DNA of 64,000 nucleotides from a virus (IMGVR_UViG_3300042343_001539:1-64000), one strand, 5' to 3'; positions 1 through 8,088 are shown, numbered from the stretch's first letter. Notes: a model not told the origin generated them from the letters alone. Translations and numbers: made by a program.

Positions 1-1724
1 ATACGAATTATGGTCAGCCATTACAACAAAATTTAATTGATTTATTAACTAATTTTTATACCCAAACCGATCCTAAAACGAAAGCGGTTCCTGGTCAATT
101 AATATATGAAGGTGGTAGTACATTAACATTATGTACAAAAAGAAATGGGCTAGGTGTTTTAGAATTTAAAGAAATTCCATTAGTTGCTGCAAATAGACCG
201 GCAACTGGATCACCAATTATTCAAGGAACTCCGAAAATTGGTTTAACGGTAACTGTAGATACAACTCCTATCCAAGATCAAGACGGATTAGGAACATTTT
301 CATATCAATGGTATTCTGGTGGTGCAATTATAAATGGAGAAACATCGAATTCATTAATTTTAAATCCGGTTACTTTTAGTGCTGGTGATATGATTAGTGT
401 CCAAGTTAGTTTTTATGATGGCGGGAATACCTACGAACATATTTTAAGTAATTCAGTAGCGGTAATAGCTGCAGATCCAGTAGTTGCTGGAGTTCCGGTT
501 ACTCCACTTCCAGTTAAGTATTCTGCACCGCCGACAACAGATGTAGATTATTATGAATATACTGTTCCTGCCGGTATATCGAAAATAAATGTTGAAATTA
601 TTGGTGGTGGTGGCGGTGGTGGTGGAGCCGATCGTAAAATTGGTGGTAACGGCGGAGATGGTGCTAAAATCAATACGACCTTATTAGTCGGTAATGGTGA
701 TATTAATTCGGGTGATGTATTACGTATTTACGTTGGTTGTGGTGGAGCTGGTGGTGAGACCGGTATAACTAATAAATACGGACGGGATAGATTACCATTA
801 TATGGTGCCGCCGGTAAATTACCATCATTAGTCAATTTAACGACGTTATTGGCGGCTACTTTAGTTTCGGGCCCACCTATGGTAAAATATACGTATATGA
901 CAAAGCGCGGATTATTTTTACAAAATTATAGTTTTTGGGATGTAAATAAATCAGCTCCGCCGAATGGAACGACTAGAACTTGGGAATGGGATTTTACGGC
1001 CCCCCGACTTGGTAATTATGTAGCAACACTTGCCGGTGATGATTATTGTTATCTATACATAGATGGACTTTTACTTATCGCTAATGAAGCAGCTTTAAAT
1101 GTATCAGCCCAAGTTAATTTAACGAAAGGAACTCATAGATTAAAAGTAGTCGGTAAAAATGTTGGTGGTGGTGCAGCCTGCGTCGCGGTTGATATTAGTG
1201 AATTCAGTACTGGTTTTGCGTATGGTGGGACTGGCGGTCAAAGTGCCGCATCTGGCGTTGGTAATGCCGGAGCTGGGGGTGGCGCTTCTGCTATAGTAAA
1301 AACAACGGGAGCTGAAGTTTTAGTTGTTGCTGCTGGTGGTGGCGGTGGCGGCGGTGGTGATTATAATGGAGTTGGCGGTAATGCAACTAATTTAACGACA
1401 GCTGGAAGTTATGCGATCGACCCATCGGGTATTGTTAATATTAATCGTGCCGGCGGTGGGGGCGGTGGCGGTGGTTATGATTTAGTTTCCGGTACTAATT
1501 CAGGAAATGGTAAAGGTGGTGCCGCTAGTGGTCGTAATGTTGCTGGTCGTGGCGATATGCCTGGCGGAATCGGGGGTAATTCAGGTAAATCATTTGTTAA
1601 ATTATCTGCGGTTGAAGGTGGATCATTTACTAATATATTAGCTAGTAATAAAGGTTTAGCATCAACTGATTTAGTTCCTGGTGATGGTGGTTGTGGTTCA
1701 GTTCTTCTTACTCCGGTGGTCTAA
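1..1724 (+). CDS. Glycine-rich tail fibre/adhesin (5' end outside window)
   Basis: The reading frame is open from base 3 with no start, so the N-terminus lies upstream. The first visible residues (NYGQPLQQN...NFY...VPGQLIY) match the docking module at the N-termini of the fibres at 15225-17099 and 17118-18698. Next come an Ig-like domain (about 210-480) and a glycine-rich domain whose poly-Gly runs begin near 600 and recur near 1330 and 1460. A jelly-roll-like insert sits at about 880-1200. The same glycine-rich plus insert unit recurs in the giant fibre at 57340-58430. Poly-glycine adhesin tips that bind host surface receptors are known in T4-like phages (gp38 type); the receptor role here is inference. 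The internal ATG at 390 has no ribosome site and is not the start. The stop overlaps the next ATG by one base. Confidence 0.75.
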   Translation, partial: TNYGQPLQQNLIDLLTNFYTQTDPKTKAVPGQLIYEGGSTLTLCTKRNGLGVLEFKEIPLVAANRPATGSPIIQGTPKIGLTVTVDTTPIQDQDGLGTFSYQWYSGGAIINGETSNSLILNPVTFSAGDMISVQVSFYDGGNTYEHILSNSVAVIAADPVVAGVPVTPLPVKYSAPPTTDVDYYEYTVPAGISKINVEIIGGGGGGGGADRKIGGNGGDGAKINTTLLVGNGDINSGDVLRIYVGCGGAGGETGITNKYGRDRLPLYGAAGKLPSLVNLTTLLAATLVSGPPMVKYTYMTKRGLFLQNYSFWDVNKSAPPNGTTRTWEWDFTAPRLGNYVATLAGDDYCYLYIDGLLLIANEAALNVSAQVNLTKGTHRLKVVGKNVGGGAACVAVDISEFSTGFAYGGTGGQSAASGVGNAGAGGGASAIVKTTGAEVLVVAAGGGGGGGGDYNGVGGNATNLTTAGSYAIDPSGIVNINRAGGGGGGGGYDLVSGTNSGNGKGGAASGRNVAGRGDMPGGIGGNSGKSFVKLSAVEGGSFTNILASNKGLASTDLVPGDGGCGSVLLTPVV

Positions 1725-2293
1725 TGAAATTACTCGAAATAGTAGGTCCGAATATTGATATACCTAAAATTAAACAACTTTGTGCTCCTTATATCGAAGT
1801 TTTAAAACAAATAGATGGTGTCCCGCTATTTCGAGGTTATAATAAATCATTTAAACAAATACAAGGTTTTAACGTTGTCGTTCCTAGACCAAATAGAACA
1901 CCAACTGATACTCCTTTATTTTTACATAATGCATTAAATCAACAGTTTATTAAACACTTTAACTATCCATTCCGCAATGGTGTTTTTGCTTGCGGTAGTT
2001 ACGACGATGCTCATTATTACGGAACCGTTTACGCTGTATTTCCAGTTGGAAAATTAAATTATGTCTGGAGCCCGGAAATCATTGATTTATTTAAATATTT
2101 AGATCGATCTTATCATTTTGATACGATTGAAAATGATCAAGTTGCTATTGAACAAGCAGCAGAAGAAGTTATCGGTAAGTATATTGATAATGACTTAGAT
2201 AAAGCAATTCGAATGGGCCATGAAGTAATGTTAGCTAATAAATGTATTATGATTAAAGATTATGGGTTATATAAGGATGATATTTTATCATGA
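1724..2293 (+). CDS. ADP-ribosyltransferase-like protein, paralogue 1
   Basis: The protein has 189 residues. I chose the ATG at 1724 (overlapping the upstream stop as TAATG) over an upstream in-frame TTG at 1691, because it gives the N-terminus MKLLEIV shared with its neighbours. It is the first of three tandem paralogues sharing CAPYIEVLK, (L/I)(F/Y)RG, a central FRNG(V/I)F...A..YG block and a late HE(V/I)M block. The order R (R37 in PLFRG), aromatic/Ser-type strand, then Glu (E167 in HEVMLA) resembles the R-S-E layout of ADP-ribosyltransferases. That fold assignment is inference from motif order only. The N-terminus resembles a T4 capsid-targeting peptide, which suggests a packaged protein. 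Function unproven. Confidence 0.55.
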   Translation: MKLLEIVGPNIDIPKIKQLCAPYIEVLKQIDGVPLFRGYNKSFKQIQGFNVVVPRPNRTPTDTPLFLHNALNQQFIKHFNYPFRNGVFACGSYDDAHYYGTVYAVFPVGKLNYVWSPEIIDLFKYLDRSYHFDTIENDQVAIEQAAEEVIGKYIDNDLDKAIRMGHEVMLANKCIMIKDYGLYKDDILS

Positions 2294-2889
2294 GATTATA
2301 TGAAATATTAAATAGTGATGATTATTCGCATATTAGATCAATCCTTAAACAAGATTGTGCTCCTTATATTGAAGTTTTAAAACAAACTCGAGGTCATCCG
2401 TTATTTAGAGGTAGTGATAGTGGTAGACCACCTAAAGGCGAATTAACGAAAATTAGTCCTAAATTAGAACGGAAACCTAAAGATACGCCGATAGATATTC
2501 ATAACTTTATGAATAAACGATTCATTACGAAATTTGGATATCCGTTCCGCAATGGTATATTCGCATCGGGTGAACAACGAACCGCCGCTCATTACGGTTT
2601 GGTTAATATTTTATTTCCTATTGGTAAATTAAATTACATCTGGAGTGGTCAAGTTGATGATTTAGTTTATGTAATCGATCGAATTTATACTAAAGATGAG
2701 TTTGATGACGAGGATACAGTAAATCAAAATCCACAATTAGCTCAAGAATTTGAGAATTTAATCGATACTTATAAATCAGTTGATTTAGATCGATGTATTC
2801 TATCGAATCATGAAGTTATATTTGCAAATGATTGTTATCTGGTTTCATTATCTGATTATGAATATATTATAAAAGGATTGTTAACATGA
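2290..2889 (+). CDS. ADP-ribosyltransferase-like protein, paralogue 2
   Basis: The protein has 199 residues and overlaps the previous stop by four bases (ATGA), so the two genes are probably translationally coupled. It starts MRLYEIL. It carries the same blocks as its neighbours: PLFRG with R40, a KPKDT...H segment, FRNGIFASGE...AHYG, FPIGKLNYIWS, and SNHEVIFAND near residues 170-185. It is closest to the 1724 gene (CAPYIEVLKQ is identical) but is diverged throughout, so this is an old duplication. ADP-ribosyltransferase fold is suggested by R...aromatic/Ser...E order only. Membership in the tandem family is certain from sequence; enzymatic activity and target are unknown. Confidence 0.55.
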   Translation: MRLYEILNSDDYSHIRSILKQDCAPYIEVLKQTRGHPLFRGSDSGRPPKGELTKISPKLERKPKDTPIDIHNFMNKRFITKFGYPFRNGIFASGEQRTAAHYGLVNILFPIGKLNYIWSGQVDDLVYVIDRIYTKDEFDDEDTVNQNPQLAQEFENLIDTYKSVDLDRCILSNHEVIFANDCYLVSLSDYEYIIKGLLT

Positions 2890-3446
2890 GATTAGTCGAA
2901 TTATTAACCGATGATTCAAACCCAGCATCGTTAATTAAACGAGATTGTGGGCCATTTCTTAAAGCGTTTATAAATCTTAATGGAACTCCGATTTATAGAG
3001 GCGTTAACCAAGAGTTAACTAAAGAAATCGTTAAAATATCACCAAGAACTAATAATAGACGACCATCAGATACGATTATACAAATTCATCAATATTTAAA
3101 TGATAAATTTATGGAGAAATTTGGATTTCCGTTTCGTAATGGTATTTTTGTCTGTGGTAATAAACTCGCAACTGAAGTTTATGGTACTCCGGTTGTTGTT
3201 TTTCCTATCGGAGATTTAAAATTTGCTTGGTCGAAAGAATGGTTTGATTTATTTGAATTATTAGTTGATCATCATGATATGAATAATGCTGATACTAAGC
3301 GTATAATAGATGATGCGTTTGATACATATAGAACTGATAAAATACAAATTGCTATACGTTCCGGCCATGAAATAATGTTCGCAAATGATTGTTACTTAAT
3401 TAGCGAAAAAACTTATAATCGAATTAAAACCGAGCTGCAATCATGA
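2886..3446 (+). CDS. ADP-ribosyltransferase-like protein, paralogue 3
   Basis: The protein has 186 residues and again overlaps the upstream stop by ATGA. It starts MRLVELL, identical over seven residues to the kinase that follows. Conserved blocks: PIYRG (R38), RRPSDT...H, FRNGIFVCG...VYG, FPIGDLKFAWS, and SGHEIMFAND near residue 165. The YRG form of the first block is the commoner version in bacterial ADP-ribosyltransferases. It forms a four-gene run (1724-4150) with 4-base overlaps. No separate promoter is visible, so expression probably follows the late fibre gene upstream. The paralogue relation is seen directly; the fold call is inference. Confidence 0.55.
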   Translation: MRLVELLTDDSNPASLIKRDCGPFLKAFINLNGTPIYRGVNQELTKEIVKISPRTNNRRPSDTIIQIHQYLNDKFMEKFGFPFRNGIFVCGNKLATEVYGTPVVVFPIGDLKFAWSKEWFDLFELLVDHHDMNNADTKRIIDDAFDTYRTDKIQIAIRSGHEIMFANDCYLISEKTYNRIKTELQS

Positions 3447-4150
3447 GATTAGTTGAATTATTAAATGAAGGTATTAATGATAAAGGTATTTTTAAAGCTT
3501 TATTTCTAGGTGGGATTCCAGCTAGCGGTAAAAGTACGATCGTTAATCAAATTAGACGAGTTACCGGCGTAATGCCTAAAGTTCTTAACTACGATCAATT
3601 TTATGAATATCTTAGTAAAAAACATGATATACCAATATCAACTAAAGAACAAATAGATCAACCGGAAGCTAAAGGTATTAGAAGAAGAGCAAAGCATTTA
3701 ACCACCGCTCAATTAAAATTATATTTAGCTGGTATGTTACCAATTATCGTAGATACTACAGCATCAGATGTCGCTCAATTAGTCGAACGCATGTCAGTAA
3801 TGAGAGAACACGGTTATGACTTAATGATGATCTATAAAAAAATAGATTTAGAACAATCATTAGAAAGAGCTAAAACCCGAGATCGATATGTAAGTGATGA
3901 CCATATCCGCAAAATGCATCATCATGAGGATTACCGCCTTTATGAAATTGGTAAGTATATGAGAATTAAAAAACATCAATTTATTTTATTAAAATCAGAT
4001 AGTGCACTGGACGATCATTTATCTAGAATTGATAATTTTTTTAATAGTCCGGTGCAGAATCCAATCGGTAAACAATTGATGAATGATTTATTAGATAGTG
4101 GCGAAAAAACAATTCAACCATTACCTAATAAAGTTGATAAATGGTATTAA
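3443..4150 (+). CDS. P-loop kinase of the zeta-toxin/AAA_33 type with capsid-type N-terminus
   Basis: The protein has 235 residues. After the leader MRLVELLNEG there is a Walker A motif GGIPASGKST (residues 23-32), then a DxT-type element in IIVDTTASD and an arginine-rich lid segment near residues 150-170 (RAKTRDRYVSDDHIRKM). This layout fits small P-loop kinases of the zeta-toxin/polynucleotide-kinase class; the substrate cannot be told. It starts inside the stop of the third ART-like gene (ATGA). The first seven residues equal those of that gene, supporting a common sorting signal rather than common ancestry of the enzymes. The end meets the convergent gene at 4147. Confidence 0.6.
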   Translation: MRLVELLNEGINDKGIFKALFLGGIPASGKSTIVNQIRRVTGVMPKVLNYDQFYEYLSKKHDIPISTKEQIDQPEAKGIRRRAKHLTTAQLKLYLAGMLPIIVDTTASDVAQLVERMSVMREHGYDLMMIYKKIDLEQSLERAKTRDRYVSDDHIRKMHHHEDYRLYEIGKYMRIKKHQFILLKSDSALDDHLSRIDNFFNSPVQNPIGKQLMNDLLDSGEKTIQPLPNKVDKWY

Positions 4151-4404
4151 TGTAATTTACCAAATTGGTATTCAAATGATTGTTCACCATATACTACTAT
4201 TTGCGTTACTTCTTTAGTTGTCGGCCATACTGCAACGTATGCTCCATGCTCAGCATGATCTCCATCCACAATCAACAATGCATTATCAGCATCATATTCT
4301 AAAAAATTTTGTAATTTATAATTTGATGCTAATTTATGTATTTCTATAAAATTGGATCCGTCCCATTTAACTGCATCCACTGAATGTCTAAACGAATATC
4401 GCAT
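4147..4404 (-). CDS. Small phage protein with DAVKWDGSN motif
   Basis: The protein has 85 residues. The ATG at 4404 is chosen because GGAG lies eight bases upstream; an in-frame TTG at 4410 would add two residues. The N-terminal RHSVDAVKWDGSN and the C-terminal FEYQFGK resemble a widespread family of small phage proteins of the form ..P..EAVQWTGDN, whose function is unknown. It is driven by its own minus-strand early promoter (4439-4467), divergent from the HD-Pnk promoter. It is therefore an early gene sharing a control region with the RNA-repair cassette. The last four bases overlap the convergent kinase gene. Confidence 0.55.
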   Translation of the reverse strand: MRYSFRHSVDAVKWDGSNFIEIHKLASNYKLQNFLEYDADNALLIVDGDHAEHGAYVAVWPTTKEVTQIVVYGEQSFEYQFGKLH

Positions 4405-4438
4405 ATACAAAACTCCATTTTAAAAAAGTATATTATAT

Positions 4439-4467
4439 AGTATAATATATTTAACGCATCAGATCAA
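4439..4467 (-). promoter_or_regulatory. Early sigma-70-like promoter for the 4147-4404 gene
   Basis: Read on the minus strand: -35 TTGATC (4462-4467), 17-bp spacer, -10 TATACT (4439-4444). It lies 35 bases upstream of the ATG. Confidence 0.7.
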
Positions 4468-4490
4468 TTGCGGACATTTTTAATTATATG

Positions 4491-4519
4491 TTGATTTATA
4501 TCTATTAAAGTATTATAAT
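4491..4519 (+). promoter_or_regulatory. Early sigma-70-like promoter for HD-Pnk
   Basis: -35 TTGATT (4491-4496), 17-bp spacer, -10 TATAAT (4514-4519). It lies 25 bases upstream of the HD-Pnk start and back to back with the promoter at 4439-4467. Confidence 0.75.
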
Positions 4520-4544
4520 ATGACTTTATTTGAGGAGTCGTATA

Positions 4545-5672
4545 ATGAATATGCACGAAAAAGTTTTATGGTTACAAACTGAATTTCCTGAACTATGGCA
4601 AGCAATGGATGACGCTAATCATAACTTTAGTATCCATGACCTGAACCCATATCATTTAGAAGGTAGAGTTAGTACGCATACATTAATGGTTGCGAAAATA
4701 GCTGAAATTTACAATGAAAATGAAATTATTCAATGGGCTGCATTATTACACGACTTAGGTAAACCATTAGCTAGAATAGAAATTCCTGAAAAACGTAGAG
4801 CTCGATTCGTTAATCATGAAGGTATCAGTATGTTCTTAGCTATTGATATCTTAAATAAAACTGATCTATCAACTGATGATAAAATTCAAGTCTTAAAAGT
4901 AATTGCTGGTCATAGTTTATTATTTGACTTATTAATTATTAAAGATGAAAATACGATAGATATTAATGATGATGTTTATAAATTATTTAAAGGTCAGAAA
5001 ACATTTTTAGATTTAGTTAGTAGAATTACTCGATGTGATACATTAGGTCGCTTTGCTAAAGGAGCTGATGCTCGAACTCATTTAGGTGATTCTATTGTTC
5101 CAGCTATTCAAAATATTTTACCTAAATTTATTGATCAAGATAGTTTAGATTATAACGAAAAAGATAAAGCTTTAATTTTATTATGTGGATTACCTGGTAG
5201 TGGTAAATCATCATACGTTAATTTATTAAACGATGATTACTTTATTATTTCTCGCGATTCGATTTTAGAAGCAATGGCAACTAAAATGGGTATTACCTAT
5301 AATGATGTATTTGCGTTACATTTAGTTGATCATAAAATTAAAGAAGAAATTGACATCAATCTAAATATGATGATAAATGATTCTAAAAAAAGTGGTAAAC
5401 ATATTGTTATTGATATGACTAACTTAAGTAAAAAAGCAAGACGTCGATGGACTAATCGATATGATAAAAGTTATAAAAAAGAATGTATTGTTTTTTTAAC
5501 TGGTCAAGCAGATTTGATTGATCGGGATAATAATAGAAGTAAAACCGGAAAAACTATTGGAGCCGATGTTTACTTAAGCATGATGAAATCATTTTCATTA
5601 CCGATGTTTAGTGATGGATTTGATAACATCGATTATATTTTACATGAAGGAACTTATAATAAAAATGGATAA
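4545..5672 (+). CDS. HD-Pnk: HD phosphoesterase fused to 5'-OH polynucleotide kinase
   Basis: The protein has 375 residues. The ATG at 4545 follows GAGGAG by seven bases; an upstream TTG in frame is less likely. Residues about 30-190 are an HD phosphohydrolase domain (H in VSTHTLM, the HDLGKP pair near residue 70, then NHEG and AGHS histidines). Residues about 210-375 are a T4 Pnkp-type kinase: Walker A GLPGSGKSS, SRD, DMTN, and a lid DRDNNRSKTGK that matches the arginine segment of T4 Pnkp. This is the HD-Pnk architecture known from Runella, where the HD domain removes 2',3'-phosphates and the kinase phosphorylates the 5'-OH end. T4 instead uses a kinase with a HAD phosphatase. It prepares broken RNA ends for the ligase at 6020. 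Confidence 0.82.
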   Translation: MNMHEKVLWLQTEFPELWQAMDDANHNFSIHDLNPYHLEGRVSTHTLMVAKIAEIYNENEIIQWAALLHDLGKPLARIEIPEKRRARFVNHEGISMFLAIDILNKTDLSTDDKIQVLKVIAGHSLLFDLLIIKDENTIDINDDVYKLFKGQKTFLDLVSRITRCDTLGRFAKGADARTHLGDSIVPAIQNILPKFIDQDSLDYNEKDKALILLCGLPGSGKSSYVNLLNDDYFIISRDSILEAMATKMGITYNDVFALHLVDHKIKEEIDINLNMMINDSKKSGKHIVIDMTNLSKKARRRWTNRYDKSYKKECIVFLTGQADLIDRDNNRSKTGKTIGADVYLSMMKSFSLPMFSDGFDNIDYILHEGTYNKNG

Positions 5673-5949
5673 AATTCAATTACCTCGAGATGAACTCATT
5701 AGTTTTATTGATAATTTAACTGATTTATATAGCGATGAATTAAAAGGTAGGGCTAAGCAATGGGTTGATCGATACCCGGATGCTATAGTTCATGAAGTTA
5801 ACAAGACTGGTGACGGCTGTATTTGTATCGAGTATAAATTAGATGGATTAGATAATCAATTTGTTGTTTTTGAAACAAAACGAATTATTTTATGGAATTT
5901 AGTCGATAATGTTCGTAAAAATTATCGCCGCGTTAAATATCTAACTTAA
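5665..5949 (+). CDS. Small protein embedded in the RNA-repair cassette
   Basis: The protein has 94 residues. The ATG at 5665 lies inside the last codons of HD-Pnk (8-base overlap), so the two are probably translated together. Family not recognised. The sequence is hydrophilic and mixed alpha/beta in look (helix-like LPRDELISFIDNLTDLYSDE, then CICIEYKLDG and FVVFETKRI strands). No catalytic motif is evident. Its position between the end-healing enzyme and the ligase suggests a role in the same process, such as an adaptor or specificity factor; that is inference from position only. Confidence 0.6.
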   Translation: MDKIQLPRDELISFIDNLTDLYSDELKGRAKQWVDRYPDAIVHEVNKTGDGCICIEYKLDGLDNQFVVFETKRIILWNLVDNVRKNYRRVKYLT

Positions 5950-5952
5950 TAG

Positions 5953-5981
5953 TAGACATCACCACCCCATTGTAGTATAAT
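5953..5981 (+). promoter_or_regulatory. Early sigma-70-like promoter for RNA ligase
   Basis: -35 TAGACA (5953-5958), 17-bp spacer, -10 TATAAT (5976-5981) followed by ATTATTTTTT. The -10 and downstream segment match those at 9892, 10877 and 44147. Confidence 0.7.
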
Positions 5982-6019
5982 ATTATTTTTTAGCAATCAA
6001 TTACATTAAAAGGTGCATT

Positions 6020-7144
6020 ATGAGTATTTTTAAAACTATTAATCATATAGATGATCTATTACCATACATTAAAGATAAACCAGAAATTAATGTTGTAACT
6101 CATGCCAATGGCTGTAAAGTTATTAGTTATATGTTTCAAGATAGTAAAACATTCGCTGGTGATTATGAAATGTGGTTACGCGAATGTCGAGGTATTACTT
6201 TCTTGCCTGATGGTTCGGTTGGTGCTAGACCATTTCATAAGTTTTTTAATGTAAATGAAAAAGTTAATACAAAAGAAGAAAATATCGACTGGAGTTCTAT
6301 CATTAATATCGCAGATAAACGTGATGGGTCTATGATTACTCCAGTTTGGTTTCCTGAGACTAATACTTTAGTTTATAAAACTAAAAAATCATTTGATAAT
6401 GATATTAGCCAAACGGTTAATGCATTATTTGGTGAAAATACGGTTGAATACGAGTTATGTATTTTTTTAACATCATTAAATTGCACTCCTATATTTGAAT
6501 ATACCGCTCCATCAAATCGTATCGTTTTAAAATATAATCAACCTAGTTTGACGTTATTAGCTATTCGACATAATAATTCCGGTGTTTATTGGACTTATGA
6601 AACAATGCAGGCTTTATTATCGACTCAATATCCAGAAGCTAAATTAGTTGATTCCTTCGCAACTGAGTTATCTAATAATGATTGGTTATCTAAATTAAAA
6701 GAAAAGTTAACGGTTGATCAGTTATTTGAAGGCTATGTATTTGAATCAATTAATGGCGAACGATATAAATGGAAATCAGTTTGGTATGAATTATTGCATC
6801 GCAATGTAACATTTCCGACATATCAAAGTATTGCGGAAATGGTTATCGATGAAAAAGTTGATGACTTTAAAGCGTATTGTGTTAGTATCGAAGATAATGA
6901 GTTATACGATAAAATCGAAGTTATCGAAAGTCAAGTATTTGAAATATTAAAACGAATTTCTCAAACGGTTGAGTTAAATGTAAGCGAAAATAAAGAATTA
7001 GAAGTTAAAGATTTTTGTTTAAAATTTAAAGATGATCCGTTATTTCATTTAATGATTGCGTTTTATAAAAATAAAGAAGTTAATTATATCGATTATTTTA
7101 GAAAATATGTATTAGAAGAACAATTTTCCCGCGATTCAGTTTAA
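6020..7144 (+). CDS. rnlA: T4 RNA ligase 1 family (Rnl1)
   Basis: The protein has 374 residues, the same length as T4 Rnl1. The nucleotidyltransferase motifs are in order: motif I KRDGS with the adenylated lysine K100; ECRGI upstream; motif IIIa region FEYTAPSNRIV; motif IV EGYVFE; motif V KWKS. The C-terminal part (about 250-374) corresponds to the Rnl1-specific helical domain that contacts tRNA. It seals 5'-phosphate to 3'-OH RNA ends using ATP. In T4 this repairs tRNA cut by host anticodon nucleases such as PrrC. AAAAGGTGC precedes the ATG, and it has its own early promoter. It lies between HD-Pnk and an RlaP-type gene, a repair context. Confidence 0.92.
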   Translation: MSIFKTINHIDDLLPYIKDKPEINVVTHANGCKVISYMFQDSKTFAGDYEMWLRECRGITFLPDGSVGARPFHKFFNVNEKVNTKEENIDWSSIINIADKRDGSMITPVWFPETNTLVYKTKKSFDNDISQTVNALFGENTVEYELCIFLTSLNCTPIFEYTAPSNRIVLKYNQPSLTLLAIRHNNSGVYWTYETMQALLSTQYPEAKLVDSFATELSNNDWLSKLKEKLTVDQLFEGYVFESINGERYKWKSVWYELLHRNVTFPTYQSIAEMVIDEKVDDFKAYCVSIEDNELYDKIEVIESQVFEILKRISQTVELNVSENKELEVKDFCLKFKDDPLFHLMIAFYKNKEVNYIDYFRKYVLEEQFSRDSV

Positions 7145-7158
7145 TAACGAGATTTAAT

Positions 7159-8088
7159 ATGAATATTGTAGTTGAAACTTTATTTGGTAGCCATTTATAC
7201 GGGCTAGATACGCCTAATTCCGATAAAGATTATAAAGGTATAGTATTACCAACCTCTACCCAAATTCTCTTAGGAAAGTCGAATTTTCACGTCGATAAGA
7301 GTACCAGTACTGGTCATGGTAAAAATACAAAAGATGATATTGATAGGACTTTTTATTCGTTAAGTTATTTTATCGATCTGGCTAGTAAAGGTGAAACTGT
7401 CGCATTAGATATGTTGCATGGTAGTCCAGATAAACTAATTCAATCTAGTCCGATTTGGGACTTTTTAGTTGCTAATCGTCATAAATTTTATACTAAATCG
7501 ATGAAGTCTTATATTGGCTATGTTCGCAAACAAGCAGCCAAGTATGGAATTAAAGGTACTCGTATTAGCGAACTCGAAAAGGTTATTGCATTTTTAGAGA
7601 CATTTCCAAGTGATGTTCCAATTGGTACATTAAACTTTCCGGATAATGAATTTGGCAAATGGGTCGAATATAAAAGCAATAACTATTATGAATTCGCTGG
7701 GAGTAAATTTCAAGATAATTTAAAGATTCATTATATGTTAGATACTCTTAAAAAAATCTATGCTAATTATGGCGAACGATCTAAATTAGCAAAAGAAAAC
7801 TTAGGAGTTGATTGGAAAGCTGTTTCTCATTGTTTACGAGCCGGTTATCAAGCAAGAGATATTTTTACCAAAGGTTATTTTGAATATCCATTAGATGAAA
7901 CTAAATTTTTAATGGATGTTAAATCGGGTAAATTAGATTTCGTATCTGAAGTTGAACCAGAAATCGATAAAATTACAAAAGAAGCATTAGCATTATCTGA
8001 TGCCTCGACATTACCGGATGAAGTTGATAGAGAGTTTTGGAATAATTATATCGAATCGATTCATAAAGATATCGTAATAAACGAATAA
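7159..8088 (+). CDS. RlaP-type (RNA-ligase-associated) nucleotidyltransferase
   Basis: The protein has 309 residues. The N-terminus has the polymerase-beta-type motif GSHLYGLDTPNSDKDYKG (about residues 10-27), with the G-S and paired acidic residues of minimal nucleotidyltransferases. The next conserved part, around DDIDRTFYSLSYFIDLASKG, and the long helical C-terminus fit the RlaP family (predicted nucleotidyltransferases found next to RNA ligases). The likely role is adding or modifying nucleotides at damaged RNA ends before sealing; this is family-level inference. It starts 14 bases after the ligase stop in the same transcription unit and ends before a strong terminator. Confidence 0.8.
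   Translation: MNIVVETLFGSHLYGLDTPNSDKDYKGIVLPTSTQILLGKSNFHVDKSTSTGHGKNTKDDIDRTFYSLSYFIDLASKGETVALDMLHGSPDKLIQSSPIWDFLVANRHKFYTKSMKSYIGYVRKQAAKYGIKGTRISELEKVIAFLETFPSDVPIGTLNFPDNEFGKWVEYKSNNYYEFAGSKFQDNLKIHYMLDTLKKIYANYGERSKLAKENLGVDWKAVSHCLRAGYQARDIFTKGYFEYPLDETKFLMDVKSGKLDFVSEVEPEIDKITKEALALSDASTLPDEVDREFWNNYIESIHKDIVINE

Noticed and set aside
390-1724. Fibre gene starting at the ATG at 390
   Set aside because: The frame is open to the window edge and the upstream part aligns with the fibre-docking module, so 390 is an internal Met.
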